64,000 bases of DNA from Betaproteobacteria bacterium (lineage in GTDB: Bacteria; Pseudomonadota; Gammaproteobacteria; Burkholderiales; Rhodocyclaceae): the NCBI GenBank assembly GCA_016705475.1, contig JADIYD010000003.1, forward strand, positions 1-64,000. The letters are read 5' to 3'. This document shows, one piece after another, positions 1 through 8,589 of the stretch; the stretch's first letter is position 1, and each line of letters opens with the position of its first letter. The position numbers were made by a program, and so were the translations under genes. The notes below the pieces were generated by a model that worked only from the letters and a program-made list of their open reading frames with translations, was not told where the DNA came from and ran no database searches.

Positions 1-903
1 TGGACGGGCTTCGACGAAAAGATTCTGTCGCTGTACGCCCGAGGCATGACGGTCCGCGAAATCCAATCGCACCTGAAGAGATGTACGGCACCGAGGTATC
101 GCCGACACTGATTTCGTCAGTTACAGATGCTGTGATCGAAGAGGCCAAGGCCTGGCAGTCACGGCCTCTGGACAGCATCTACCCCATCGTCTATCTCGAC
201 TGTATCCACGTCAAAGTCAGGGATGGCAGCGTGCGCGTCAAAGCCGTATCTGGCCATCGGACTGAACATGGCAGGCGAGAAGGAAGTCCTCGGTCTGTGG
301 ATCGCCCAGACAGAAGGCGCAAAGTTCTGGCTGCAAGTGGTCACGGAATTGAAGAATCGAGGCGTTCAGGATGTCTTCATCGCCTGCGTTGATGGCTTGA
401 AGGGATTTCCAGAGGCCATTGAGGCAATCTATCCGCGTGCCGCCGTTCAACTGTGCGTCGTCCATATGGTCCGGCACAGCCTGAACTATGTCTCGTGGAA
501 AATGCGTAAGGCCGTTGCCGCTGACCTTCGGCGGATATACACCAGTGCCAATGCCGACGAAGCCGAGCAGATGCTCGGCGAGTTCGAGGATAAATGGGAC
601 GATGCCTACTTGCCCATCAGCCAGTCCTGGCGGCGGAACTGGTCGCGCATAACACCGTTCTTCGACTACCCGCCGGAGATCCGGAAGGTGATCTACACGA
701 CCAATACGATTGAATCAGTGAACATGAGCCTGCGGAAAATCACCAAGAACCGGGGCTCGTTCCCGAGCGATGAGGCGCTGATCAAACTGTTCTACCTGGC
801 ACTCCGAAACATCAGCCAGAAATGGACCATGCCCATTCGGGATTGGAAAGCGGCACTGACCCGATTTACTATCCAGTTCGAAGACCGGATGAACAACGTT
901 TAA
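1..903 (+). pseudogene. IS256-family (Mutator-type) transposase, 5' end outside window, two frameshifts
   Basis: DDE transposase of the IS256 family, which catalyses cut-and-paste or copy-out transposition. The catalytic triad can be traced: Asp in the YLDCIHVKV stretch near 200, Asp in the CVDGLKGFPEA stretch near 390, and Glu in the NTIESVN stretch near 715. The reading frame changes twice: near 77 one base seems missing (GAAGAGATG where GAAGGAGATG is expected), and near 237 the frame shifts back. The two changes restore the frame overall. The N-terminal DNA-binding part lies left of the window, since the family is about 400 residues long. Either this is a decayed copy or the two indels are sequencing errors. 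Confidence 0.85.
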
Positions 904-940
904 CTCACACCCCGTTTACACAAAATTCCGGACACGCCCG
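1..940 (+). mobile_element. IS256-family insertion sequence, right end
   Basis: The transposase stop is followed by about 40 bases (TTTACACAAAATTCCGGACA near 916-935) that probably form the right terminal inverted repeat. The left end is outside the window, so neither the inverted repeat nor a target duplication can be confirmed. The boundary at 940 is approximate. Confidence 0.5.
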
Positions 941-982
941 CCAATTCAAGAATTCCGATAGTTTTCGGGTGTCCGCTCGATT

Positions 983-1025
983 ATGCATAGACGGCCCCGT
1001 CGGTCCGTCTATTAACTGTTAGAAC
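983..1025 (+). repeat. attC-like remnant (right half) before cassette 1
   Basis: An inverted repeat (AGACGG at 989-994, CCGTCT at 1005-1010) precedes AACTGTTAGAAC, whose GTTAG at 1018-1022 resembles an attC core cleavage site. The left half of the site is missing or was disturbed by the IS256 insertion. It lies immediately before the first cassette gene, where a cassette junction is expected. Confidence 0.35.
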
Positions 1026-1148
1026 CCCATGACAAACAATCGCTCTGTATCTGCCGCTATCGGCGAGCATCTCGCTCTCGGTGAACTATTAAAACGAAAT
1101 GTCGAGGCTTATTTAGCCCATGGCGAAACTCAAAAAGGGTGGGATCTA

Positions 1149-1996
1149 GGGTGTGTGGACAATCAGGCGAGCCAAATCAGAGCGGCTGCGATGGAAATGA
1201 ATGCTTCAAAGCGGACGTCGAGTTTGTCGTAGCGCGTAGCGATGCGGCGAAACTGTTTCAGGCGGGCAAAGAACCTTTCGATGAGATTTCGACTTTTATA
1301 GACATGCTTGTCATAGCTTCTGAGCACCTTCCGATTGGCTTTCGGCGGAATGACAACTGTGGCATTCATCGCCTCGATGCAGTCGATGAGGCTGGTGGCA
1401 TCAAAGGCTTTGTCGGCCACGACAGCGCCAACGTTATCCATGCCATCGATGATTGGCAGCTTCGGTAATGTCATGCCGCTCACCGCCCGTCAGCCGGAAT
1501 CGGGCGAGATTGCCCAAGGCATCGACCGCTGCATGAATCTTGGTGCTCAAGCCCCCACGAGAACGGCCAAGACCTTGTTCTCCGTTTTTTTGGGTGCGCT
1601 GGCCGCGTGTTGGTGCGCCCGCACGATGGTGCTATCGAGAAAAACTTCCTCAAAATCTGCGTCTTCGCAGAGCATGGCAAAGAGCGCCTGCCAGACACCT
1701 TTGTCTGCCCAGCGTGAGAAGCGCCTGAAGACCGTATTCCATGGCCCAAAACTGACAGGCAGGTCACGCCAAGGGGGCGCCAGTTCTCGCCATCCAGAGA
1801 ACCGCTTCAACAAACAACCGATTATCTGCACCGGTACGACCACGGTCGCCTGCCTTGCCGTGCAGCATTGGCTCGATTCGTCGCCATTGGTCATCGCGTA
1901 ACAACAATCTCGGCATCCCGCCCTCAGCCCAAAAGACAGGATAAACACAATTATTCATTTGTGAACAGCTTCTTGCCCACAAATGTCCACACACCC
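1149..1996. mobile_element. IS5-family (IS427-like) insertion sequence
   Basis: An element of about 848 bp is bounded by perfect 13-bp inverted repeats GGGTGTGTGGACA (1149-1161 and, inverted, 1984-1996). The target CTAG is present at both edges (1146-1149 and 1996-1999), overlapping the repeat tips, as in IS427-group elements that duplicate a TA or YTAR target. It carries one transposase gene on the minus strand and splits a cassette gene. Confidence 0.85.
1163..1916 (-). pseudogene. IS5-family transposase, multiple frameshifts
   Basis: DDE transposase of the IS5 family. The N-terminal part starts at 1916 (MPRLLLRDDQWRRIEPML) and breaks in a C-run near 1772. The middle part holds the first catalytic Asp (VFLDSTIVRAHQH). 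The frame changes again near 1560 and near 1470, after which come the second Asp (VVADKAFD) and the Glu (NLIERFFARLK). IS427-group elements often use one programmed -1 frameshift between two ORFs, but three changes here point to decay or sequencing error. The left and right inverted repeats are intact, so the element could still be mobilised in trans. Confidence 0.8.
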
Positions 1997-2285
1997 TAGT
2001 CCTTGTAAAAGACGATGGAATAAAGAGAGTCCAAGTAAAAACCATCAACTGGCCAAAGCAACACGCAATCAATGGAAAATTTACCAAGGGGTTTGATTTT
2101 CTAGTTGTTGTGCTCTTGGATAGAGGCAACCCAAGAAGCCGGTTTTTCATATTTCCAATAGGCTCGTTGGATTCCATTCTGTCCGCACCAAATAGCAATC
2201 GGAAGAGTGGAAATCGCACTATTACCATGAGCAAAAAGGCCATGGACAGCACGCTTGCTGAGTACGAGGACAATTGGAATGTGTT

Positions 2286-2373
2286 GCTCTAACCCGCCGT
2301 CGACCTCGTTCCCTTCGGTCACTGGACGCTGCGCGATGAAGCCGCGCAGCGCCGGTCACCTGCACGTTAGGAC
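2286..2373 (+). repeat. attC-like site, end of cassette 1
   Basis: The site starts with the inverse-core-like GCTCTAAC at the stop codon of the upstream gene and ends with CACGTTAGGAC just before the next gene. The outer arms are partly complementary (..GACC near 2303 and GGTC near 2353). An inner stem GCTGCGCG/CGCGCAGC (2327-2350) forms the hairpin top. Size, position and GTTAG core fit an integron attC site. No integrase gene is seen in the window. Confidence 0.55.
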
Positions 2374-2385
2374 GCAGGAGCAGCC

Positions 2386-3066
2386 ATGTCCCGACCAGTA
2401 ATTCCCGATGTCATCACAATCGTGGGCTCTGCTTATCTTCAGCCGATCGCAGACCTACTGGACAAGCTTCTGAAGCGACCTGTATCCGGCGTGGGTCCCG
2501 CTGGAACAAGTTTGCATGAGAACGGGTATTCGGCTGCTCTCGTTGTCCTTTTGATTGCCGTGCTCGAGTCGTATGCCGCAAGGCTTCGTTTTGTGCGGAA
2601 TGCGGAAGGAGTTGCCGGAAACCTCAGCACACCTGACCTTCTCGCCAAATACTTTCCGGCTCTCCCGACAAGGGATGAACTTGTCGACGTTTTCCTGGTT
2701 CGAAATGTGCTGGCTCACAATCATGTCTGGCACTTGGACGTCTCAGACTTTGAAGCCGTTGGATCTCCGACTCTTGCTACTCCAAAAGAGCTGGGCTTTC
2801 AGACAAACAAGCATTACGAGCAGGTGGTTGACGTCCCCGCTCGTCAGACTCGTACCTTGAGGCTGAATGTCAGTCCCACCGCCGTTGACCGATTCGACGT
2901 ACGCAAGGTCTTCGATGTGGTGTGGCGCACGCTCAAGTTTATGAACGAGCAAAACTTCAGCCACACACCACTCGCCGGCTGCACAGTGGGCTTTCGAGGT
3001 AAGCACCGGCATTTCGACGACCTGCTGAAGGAGATCACAGACGAGGGTGTCGGTCATGAGCCCTAA
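2386..3066 (+). CDS. HEPN-like protein of unknown function (cassette 2)
   Basis: A 226-residue soluble protein with no signal peptide. I do not recognise a named family. Around residues 105-112 it reads VRNVLAHNHVW, which matches the R-x4-H motif (RNxxxH) of HEPN ribonucleases, often found in toxins and abortive-infection proteins. It is preceded by a mostly helical region (ALVVLLIAVLESYAARL) of the type found in HEPN four-helix bundles. The ATG at 2386 follows AGGAGCAGCC, a good ribosome site. It lies between two attC-like sites as a stand-alone cassette gene. The HEPN call rests on a short motif. Confidence 0.5.
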   Translation: MSRPVIPDVITIVGSAYLQPIADLLDKLLKRPVSGVGPAGTSLHENGYSAALVVLLIAVLESYAARLRFVRNAEGVAGNLSTPDLLAKYFPALPTRDELVDVFLVRNVLAHNHVWHLDVSDFEAVGSPTLATPKELGFQTNKHYEQVVDVPARQTRTLRLNVSPTAVDRFDVRKVFDVVWRTLKFMNEQNFSHTPLAGCTVGFRGKHRHFDDLLKEITDEGVGHEP

Positions 3067-3129
3067 CCAATCATTCCACCGGACCTGTCGTGGCAAGCCG
3101 CGCCAGTCCGGTGAATTCAAACCTTAGCG
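3061..3129 (+). repeat. attC-like site, end of cassette 2
   Basis: CCCTAAC at 3061 overlaps the stop codon of the upstream gene. The site contains a well-paired stem ACCGGAC/GTCCGGT (3078-3084 and 3106-3112) flanked by weaker pairing (TCATT/GAATT) and ends with CCTTAGCGG at 3122. The core is CTTAG rather than GTTAG, so recombination here may be impaired. The 70-bp length is normal for attC. Confidence 0.55.
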
Positions 3130-3135
3130 GTCACC

Positions 3136-3963
3136 ATGTCCTCCGACTCCGATTACTCTACGTTGCTTGATCTCTTCATTCGACTTGTTGAGTCACAAGC
3201 CGGAAAGAAGATCAAGCCTGGTGACGAGTGGTTGAACAACGCTCAAGTATTGGCGGCTAAGCTCTTTCGACATCTTGTTTCGATGCAAACCTTGGCAGCG
3301 GGAGCAACCGTCGAGCATGACGGCGTTCCCGCCGTGTTCTTTGTTGATCATGCCTCGGTAAAAGTGGTCGCCCGCGCAGCCCTCGAAACCTACCTTGTGT
3401 TCTTCTACCTCTACGGCGATTCAGACCAGTCGCTATGCGAGTTCAGGCACAACACGTGGTGTCTTGGCGGCTTAATTGATCGCCAGCAGTTTCACGTATC
3501 GACAGAACAGGGGCGCGAGGTCTTAGCCCGCGAGAAGAAACAAATCGAAGAACTGAAGTCCAAAATCGAGTCTTCGCCGGAGTTTCGCACTTACACGGAA
3601 AAACAGCGCAAGAAACTCTTGGAAGGTGAATGGCGAATCGGAAATGGTTGGGCCAACCTTGGAGTCAGTGCCGGCTTCCACCAGAAGTACTTCGAGAACT
3701 TCTATGGGTACCTCTGCGGCTACTCTCATTCGAGCTATCTCAGTGCAATACAGGTCGGCCAAGCTCAGTCGATCTCCGATCAGCAGATGCTCACTCAGTC
3801 CATTCTCGGGATCGGCGTGGTCCTCATGGCCCACTTCGTCTTTAGTTATTCGGCGGCGTTCAACACTGCCAGCGTGGTGCTTTCCGCCAATCCATCCGCA
3901 ATGCGGGTTGCTGAAAAGTGGCGGTTCGGCCCCGAAGACATGGCGGCGATATATGACCGCTAA
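3136..3963 (+). CDS. DUF5677-like protein of unknown function (cassette 3)
   Basis: A 275-residue protein. It resembles DUF5677-type proteins in the helical stretch VVARAALETYLVFFYLYGD near residues 79-97 and in the later YSHSSYL motif near 202-208, which are typical landmarks of that helical, HEPN-related group. A charged helix near residues 130-160 (many Glu and Lys) may be coiled coil. Start ATG is at 3136, a few bases after the attC-like core at 3123-3127. The role is unknown; small cassette-borne proteins of this kind are often linked to toxin or phage-defence functions, but nothing here proves that. Confidence 0.5.
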   Translation: MSSDSDYSTLLDLFIRLVESQAGKKIKPGDEWLNNAQVLAAKLFRHLVSMQTLAAGATVEHDGVPAVFFVDHASVKVVARAALETYLVFFYLYGDSDQSLCEFRHNTWCLGGLIDRQQFHVSTEQGREVLAREKKQIEELKSKIESSPEFRTYTEKQRKKLLEGEWRIGNGWANLGVSAGFHQKYFENFYGYLCGYSHSSYLSAIQVGQAQSISDQQMLTQSILGIGVVLMAHFVFSYSAAFNTASVVLSANPSAMRVAEKWRFGPEDMAAIYDR

Positions 3964-4016
3964 CAAGCCTATCGAGGCGGACCTTCGCGAGCGGGCTTCG
4001 CCCGTTCACTTAGTCG
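3957..4016 (+). repeat. degenerate attC-like site, end of cassette 3
   Basis: CGCTAACAAGCC spans the stop codon of the third cassette gene. An inner hairpin GCGGGC/GCCCG follows (3991-4003), and CACTTAGTCGC ends the site at about 4016. Outer-arm pairing is weak. Position directly after a cassette stop codon supports the call. Confidence 0.4.
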
Positions 4017-4170
4017 CTCATGTGCGACGTACCTGAGCGGCAGCTTTCCAAATCTGGCTACGTCCGCAAAGGGCACCGAGCGGTCATCAAACTCCGAAGT
4101 CGGTGACCCAAGTTGATCCATGTTGTTTGCCCCATACCGCGCCCGATATATTCCATCGTCCCCACAAAAC

Positions 4171-4193
4171 AAAACCGGCCATGCAGGCCGGTT
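4171..4193 (-). terminator. Rho-independent terminator of the cytochrome c gene
   Basis: The stem AACCGGCC/GGCCGGTT (4173-4180, 4186-4193) with a five-base loop is followed, on the minus strand, by TTTTGTTTTG. It lies 27 bases after the stop codon of the minus-strand cytochrome c gene. Confidence 0.8.
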
Positions 4194-4219
4194 CGTTGAG
4201 CGGTGCGGAATTACGTTGC

Positions 4220-4600
4220 TTATAGCGCAAGAATCCAGTTCACGAGCAGGCGGGCGTTGCCTTCGGTGATGGCAACCGCATTGGGTGGCATGGAGAGGCC
4301 GCTGACTTTGCCTTTCCAGTGGCTGCTGTAGGGATTGGAGCCTTCGATGACGACGCGGGTCAGGAATTCCGAGGCGCCGGGCTTGCCTTTGTATTGCTTG
4401 GCGACATCGATCCAGGCCGGGCCGATCGGCTTGAGGCCATCCGGGCCGGGTTTGTCTTTTTCGATGCCGTGGCAGGTCATGCAGCCGCTGGTGGTGGCCA
4501 GTTTTTTCATCTCGGTGTCGTTCTTGGCATCGGCCATGGCTACCGGGCTGAGAACGAGGCTGGCCACGAGTGCGGCGGCGAGTTTGCGGTGACGGAACAT
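4220..4600 (-). CDS. Class I cytochrome c, periplasmic electron acceptor
   Basis: A small c-type cytochrome with one haem site (CMTCH) and a later methionine in SMPPN, the expected sixth ligand. The ATG at 4600 is chosen over the upstream one at 4633 because it follows GATAAGGAAAACAGTC and begins a clean Sec signal peptide (MFRHRKLAAALVASLVLSPVAMA), giving 126 residues. It lies 77 bases downstream of the quinoprotein alcohol dehydrogenase on the same strand, so it probably takes electrons from the reduced PQQ enzyme. It resembles c551/c552-type proteins rather than the specialised cytochrome cL. Confidence 0.9.
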   Translation of the reverse strand: MFRHRKLAAALVASLVLSPVAMADAKNDTEMKKLATTSGCMTCHGIEKDKPGPDGLKPIGPAWIDVAKQYKGKPGASEFLTRVVIEGSNPYSSHWKGKVSGLSMPPNAVAITEGNARLLVNWILAL

Positions 4601-4677
4601 GACTGTTTTCCTTATCGATATTGATTGAATCAAAAAATGCCGGGCCGCTATTCGGGCGGCCCGGACATCAGGCTAAA

Positions 4678-6463
4678 TTAGCCCTTGTGCAGCTTGAAGA
4701 CCCACACGGAACCGCCCTGTTCGAGGAAGTTCACGCGCTTGGCGACGTCGCCGCCCCACAGCGGCACGGCGCCGCCCCAGCCGGTCGTCACGGCGATCAT
4801 CTGCTCGCCATCCTGTTCCCAGCTGACCGGCGGTGCAACGATGCCGGTACCGGTCTGGAAGGACCACAGTTCCTTGCCGGTCTTGGCATCAACACCCTTC
4901 AGGAAGCCTTCCGGGGTGCCGTAGAAAATCAGGCCGCCAGCCGTGGTCAGGACGCCACCCCAGAGCGGGGCGTAGTTCTTGTTTTCCCAGACGATCTTGC
5001 CGGTGACCGGGTCCATCGCGCGCAGTACGCCGATGTGATCATCGTGGATGGCCTTGATGGTGAAGCCGGCGCCCAGGTAAGCCGCGCCCTTCTTGTAGGA
5101 AACCGGTTCGTTCCAGATGTCCATCGACCACTCGTTGGCCGGCACGTAGAAGAGGCCGGTCTGCGGGCTGTAGGCCATCTGCTGCTGGTTCTTGCCGCCG
5201 AGGAAGGACGGAGCCGAGAAGACGACCTTGCCCTTCTTGCCATCGGCGCCGGCAGTCGGGTCACCCGGACGGCCTTCTTCGATGTAATTCGGACGGCCGG
5301 TTTCCAGGTTGTAGCCCGTGGCCCAGGTGATCTTCTTGACGAAGGGGAAGGCGTTGATCAGCTTGCCGTTGGTCCGGTCATTGACGAAGAAGAAACCGTT
5401 ACGGTCAGCCTTGCCGCCAGCCTTGATCAGCTTGCCCGTCTTCGGATCCTTGTAATCGAAGGAAACGAATTCGTTCCACGCCGTCAAAGTCCCAGCCGTC
5501 GTGCGGGGTGTTCTGGTAGTGCCAGGTGATCTTGCCGGTATCGGCGTCGATCGCGACGGTGGAGGACGAGAACAGGTTGTCGCCCGGGCGCAGGTGGCTG
5601 TTCCACGGGGCCGGGTTGCCGGTGCCGGCGAAGATCAGGTTGGTTTCCGGATCGTAGGTGGCGCCGTTCCAGGTCGCTGCGCCGCCGGTTTGCCAGAGGT
5701 CGCCGGTCCACGTGGCGTTGGTCGTGCCGGAGATGCCGTTTTCGATCTTGTCGCCAGCGGCATTGAAGCTGTAACCCATGTGACCTTCAACGGTCGGACG
5801 GGTCCACACCAGCTTGCCGGTCAGCGGGTCGCGGGCATCGATGCGGCCGACGACGCCGAATTCACCACCGGAAACGCCGGTGATCAGCTTGCCCTTGGCA
5901 ACGATCGGTGCGGAGGTGGCGGAGTAGCCGGCAGCGTAGTCGCCGAGCTTTTCCTTCCAGACGACCTTGCCGGTGTCCTGGTTGAGGGCGACGAGCTGGG
6001 CATCCAGCGTCGCGAAGATGACGAGGTCGCCGTACAGGGCGGCGCCGCGGTTGATCACGTCGCAACACGGCATGATGCCGTCCGGCAGGCGGTGCTCGTA
6101 CTTCCACAATTTCTTGCCGGATTTGGCGTCGACCGCAAACAGGCGGCTATACGAGGCGGTCACGAACATCTTGCCGTTGTGAATGACCGGCTGCGATTCC
6201 TGGCCGCGCTGCTTCTCGCCGCCGAAGGACATCGACCAGGCCGGGACCAGGTTCTTCACCGACTTGGTGTTGATCTGGGTGGACGGGCTGAAGCGCTGAC
6301 CCTGGGTGCCGAGGCCGAAGCTGACGACGTCACCGGTGGTCTTGGCATCGTTGAGGATGTCGGCGTCAGTGACGCCGGCGCTGGCCGGGCTGCCGGCGAA
6401 TGCCGCTGCCGTCAGAAGCGCGAGGGTCAGTGCCTTCCGCTTGAAGGGGGTATGGCTGTGCAT
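4678..6463 (-). CDS. PQQ-dependent alcohol dehydrogenase, lanthanide (XoxF/PedH) type, with one frameshift
   Basis: A periplasmic quinoprotein that oxidises alcohols with pyrroloquinoline quinone. A Sec signal peptide is at residues 1-29, an eight-bladed propeller with repeated tryptophan-docking segments (e.g. GKVVWKEK) follows, and the vicinal disulfide CC is at 133-134. The active site reads WD325-F-D327; the second Asp is the residue that marks lanthanide-binding enzymes, where Ca enzymes have Ala or Ser. Right after it, near 5477, one extra G shifts the frame, so the protein appears as two parts (5478-6463 and 4678-5477). Without the extra base it is about 594 residues, the normal length. 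Start 6463 follows AAGGAGACAATCC. A sigma-54 promoter lies upstream. Confidence 0.85.
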
Positions 6464-6594
6464 GGATTGTCTCCTTGATTATGCGATGGTTCCGACACGG
6501 AAAAGCGTGCTGCACACGCTCCGGCTGCGCGGAATGACATGCTGGCGAGCCACCTCCATTCCCTGAATTGGCTCGCTGGCAGGGGACACAATCT

Positions 6595-6609
6595 GCAAGG
6601 GGTGTGCCA
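6595..6609 (-). promoter_or_regulatory. Sigma-54 promoter for the alcohol dehydrogenase
   Basis: On the minus strand TTGGCACACCCCTTGC gives GG and GC elements separated by exactly 10 bases, a perfect match to the -24/-12 consensus. It lies about 130 bases upstream of the dehydrogenase start codon. Confidence 0.75.
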
Positions 6610-6700
6610 AGCGGGGCCGAATTGCCCGGCGCTCCTGTTGGCGGGGCTTAAGCGGGCATTCCCGGGTTTTTTCCCAGGGGCGGGCAGTTGCCACGGCGGC

Positions 6701-6735
6701 TGTTCCAATTGTCACCACCTGCTCCAAAGTTGCAC
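6701..6735. promoter_or_regulatory. Possible activator site between divergent sigma-54 promoters
   Basis: A tandem, imperfect direct repeat (TGTTCCAATTGTCAC at 6701 and TGCTCCAAAGTTGCAC at 6720) lies about 90 bases from either promoter, where bacterial enhancer-binding proteins normally bind. The rest of the 6464-6885 gap shows no gene. The identity of the activator is unknown. Confidence 0.3.
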
Positions 6736-6822
6736 AGTCGGGTTGTTCAGGCGCTATGACAGTGGGCCGAGCCGCGGCTCCATAGCCCGCCAGATCAGCG
6801 TTTGCCGGAGAACGGGTGTTCT

Positions 6823-6837
6823 TGGCACGCGCTTTGC
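6823..6837 (+). promoter_or_regulatory. Sigma-54 promoter for the quinoprotein relay operon
   Basis: TTGGCACGCGCTTTGC shows GG-N10-GC spacing, matching the -24/-12 consensus. It lies 49 bases upstream of the first gene of the plus-strand operon and mirrors the promoter of the divergent dehydrogenase. Confidence 0.75.
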
Positions 6838-6885
6838 GAACGGTTCTCGTCAAACAGCCCACAGGGCGAATTGGAGCGAGACACG

Positions 6886-7656
6886 ATGAAATACCCACTG
6901 ACCATTGCGGCGATTGCCCTGGCGGCTCTGATGCCCCCGGCCGAGGCTGCCGCCTTGCGCGAAAGCGGCGATCCACTCGCCTCGGCACGCTGGTCGGAAA
7001 TGCAGAAAGCCTTCCTGGCCGGGGCGCCCGTGGTCTTCGATCCGCGCGTCAAGGTCATTGCGCCATCGACGGCCGAGAACCCGATGCAGGTACCGGTGAC
7101 AGTCGATGCCACGGCGCTGGCTGGCGTGGTCGAAGTGGTCGTCTTTGCCGACTTCAATCCCATCGTCCAGGTCCTGCGTTTCTTCCCGGAAGATGCGCCG
7201 GCTTTCCTCGGCTTTCGCGTCAAGCTGCAGCAGTCGACGCCGGTGCGTGCCGCTGTGCGTACGGCCGATGGTGTCTGGCATGTCGGCGGCACCTGGGTGA
7301 ACACCGTGGGCGGTGGCTGCACGGCCCCGTCGGCGGCAGGTGGTTCGAAGGAATGGCAGCAACGCCTCAATGAAGTGAGCGGCCGCCAGTGGAGCGAAGG
7401 CCCGAACGCCGGCCGGCTGCGCATGCGCATCGTGCATCCGATGGATACCGGACTGGTGGCAGGAACGCCGGCCTTCTTCCTCGAAGAAATCAACTTCGCC
7501 GATACCGCCGGCAAGCGCCTGATGCGCGTTCAGACCTACGAGCCGGTCAGCGAAAACCCGGTATTCACCTTGCAACGAACCAGCGCCGACGGCCCGGTCG
7601 AGGCGACTGGCAAGGACAACAACGGCAACGCGTTCAAGGCGAGGATAGACCAGTGA
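6886..7656 (+). CDS. Quinoprotein dehydrogenase-associated SoxYZ-like carrier protein
   Basis: A periplasmic fusion of SoxY-like and SoxZ-like domains, known from genomes encoding PQQ alcohol dehydrogenases, where it is thought to carry a substrate or intermediate on a cysteine. A Sec signal peptide occupies residues 1-22 (cleavage after AEA). The SoxY-like part ends in GGGCTAPSA near residue 145, whose Cys is the likely carrier residue, followed by the SoxZ-like beta-sandwich to residue 256. The ATG at 6886 follows GGAGCGAGACACG. Its stop overlaps the start of the next gene, so it opens a translationally coupled operon under a sigma-54 promoter. Confidence 0.85.
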   Translation: MKYPLTIAAIALAALMPPAEAAALRESGDPLASARWSEMQKAFLAGAPVVFDPRVKVIAPSTAENPMQVPVTVDATALAGVVEVVVFADFNPIVQVLRFFPEDAPAFLGFRVKLQQSTPVRAAVRTADGVWHVGGTWVNTVGGGCTAPSAAGGSKEWQQRLNEVSGRQWSEGPNAGRLRMRIVHPMDTGLVAGTPAFFLEEINFADTAGKRLMRVQTYEPVSENPVFTLQRTSADGPVEATGKDNNGNAFKARIDQ

Positions 7657-8589
7657 AACGGCTGCTCTGCGCCTTACTGATACTGGCTGCCGGCCAACTC
7701 GGGGCGGTCGATTTCGACTACCGGCTGTCGGCCGTGCCGGTTGCCAAGGACGTTCACCTTCATCGGCAAGACGGAGGATTTCACTACCGACAACGGCGGC
7801 AATATCGTCAACACCGCCTTCATCGTCGCGCCGCAGGGCGTCATTGTCATCGACAGCGGCCCCTCGCTGCGTTACGGCCAACAGATGCGCCGGGCGATTG
7901 CCACGGTCACCGCCAAGCCCATCGCACTGGTCATCAACACCCACCACCACCCCGACCACTTCCTCGGCAACCAGGCTTTCGCCGATGTGCCCATCGCCGC
8001 GCTGGCCGAAACGCGCAACGGCATCGCCGCCGACGGCAACGCCTTTGCCGAAAACCTCTTCCGCATGAGCGGCGACTGGATGAAGGGCACCGAAGTCCAG
8101 ATCCCCGGCAAGACGCTGAACGCCGGTCGCTTCGATGTGGCCGGGCGCAGCCTGCGCCTTGTTGCGCTCGACGGACACACCGGCGCCGATCTGGTTATCG
8201 TCGATGACAGCAGTGGCGTCGTGTTTGCAGGCGATCTCGTCTTCAACGGCCGCGCGCCGACCACGCCGCATGCCGACGTCGCGCACTGGCTCGCGGCACT
8301 CGACCAGCTCGATGCCCTGACCCGCGAAGCGAGCTTCAAAGTGCTGCTGCCCGGCCACGGCGCACCGACGGCTGATGCCGCACCGATCCGCCAGACCCGC
8401 GCCTGGCTGACCTGGCTGAGCGCCACCATGCGTGACGCGGCGAAGGCCGGCCTGGACATGAACGACACGCTGGCCCTCCCGCTGCCGCCGGAGTTCGCCG
8501 CGCTGCCGGTGGCGGCCAGCGAATACCGTCGTTCGGTCGGCCATCTCTTCCCGGCGGCCGAGCAGGATGCATTGGGGGCGAAACGGTGA
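7653..8589 (+). CDS. Quinoprotein relay system zinc metallohydrolase, with a frameshift near 7750
   Basis: Metallo-beta-lactamase fold hydrolase of the group found beside PQQ dehydrogenases and SoxYZ-like carriers. The zinc motif NTHHHPDHFLGN is near codon 95, with further ligands in DGHTGAD and PGHG. A GTG start at 7653 overlaps the previous stop and begins a signal peptide (VKRLLCALLILAAGQLGA). Near 7750 the frame changes (GACGTTCACC), so the signal peptide and the catalytic domain are in different frames. An ATG-less catalytic part alone would lack export, so a sequencing error or a recent mutation is likely. Corrected length is about 311 residues. The exact substrate is unknown. Confidence 0.8.

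Larger units (their letters stand above)
1029..2292 (+). pseudogene. PD-(D/E)XK nuclease-like cassette gene interrupted by an IS5-family element
   Basis: The 5' part (1029-1148) and the 3' part (1999-2292) join into one open frame of about 147 residues if the element and one copy of its CTAG target are removed. At the joint the protein reads GWDLVLVKDDGIKRVQVKT. An acidic residue on a strand followed by a V-Q-V-K strand is the usual look of the PD-(D/E)XK nuclease fold, so a small nuclease-like protein is inferred from the motif only. The gene sits between attC-like sites and has no obvious promoter, as expected for an integron cassette. The insertion separates the two motif halves, so it should be inactive. 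Confidence 0.6.
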
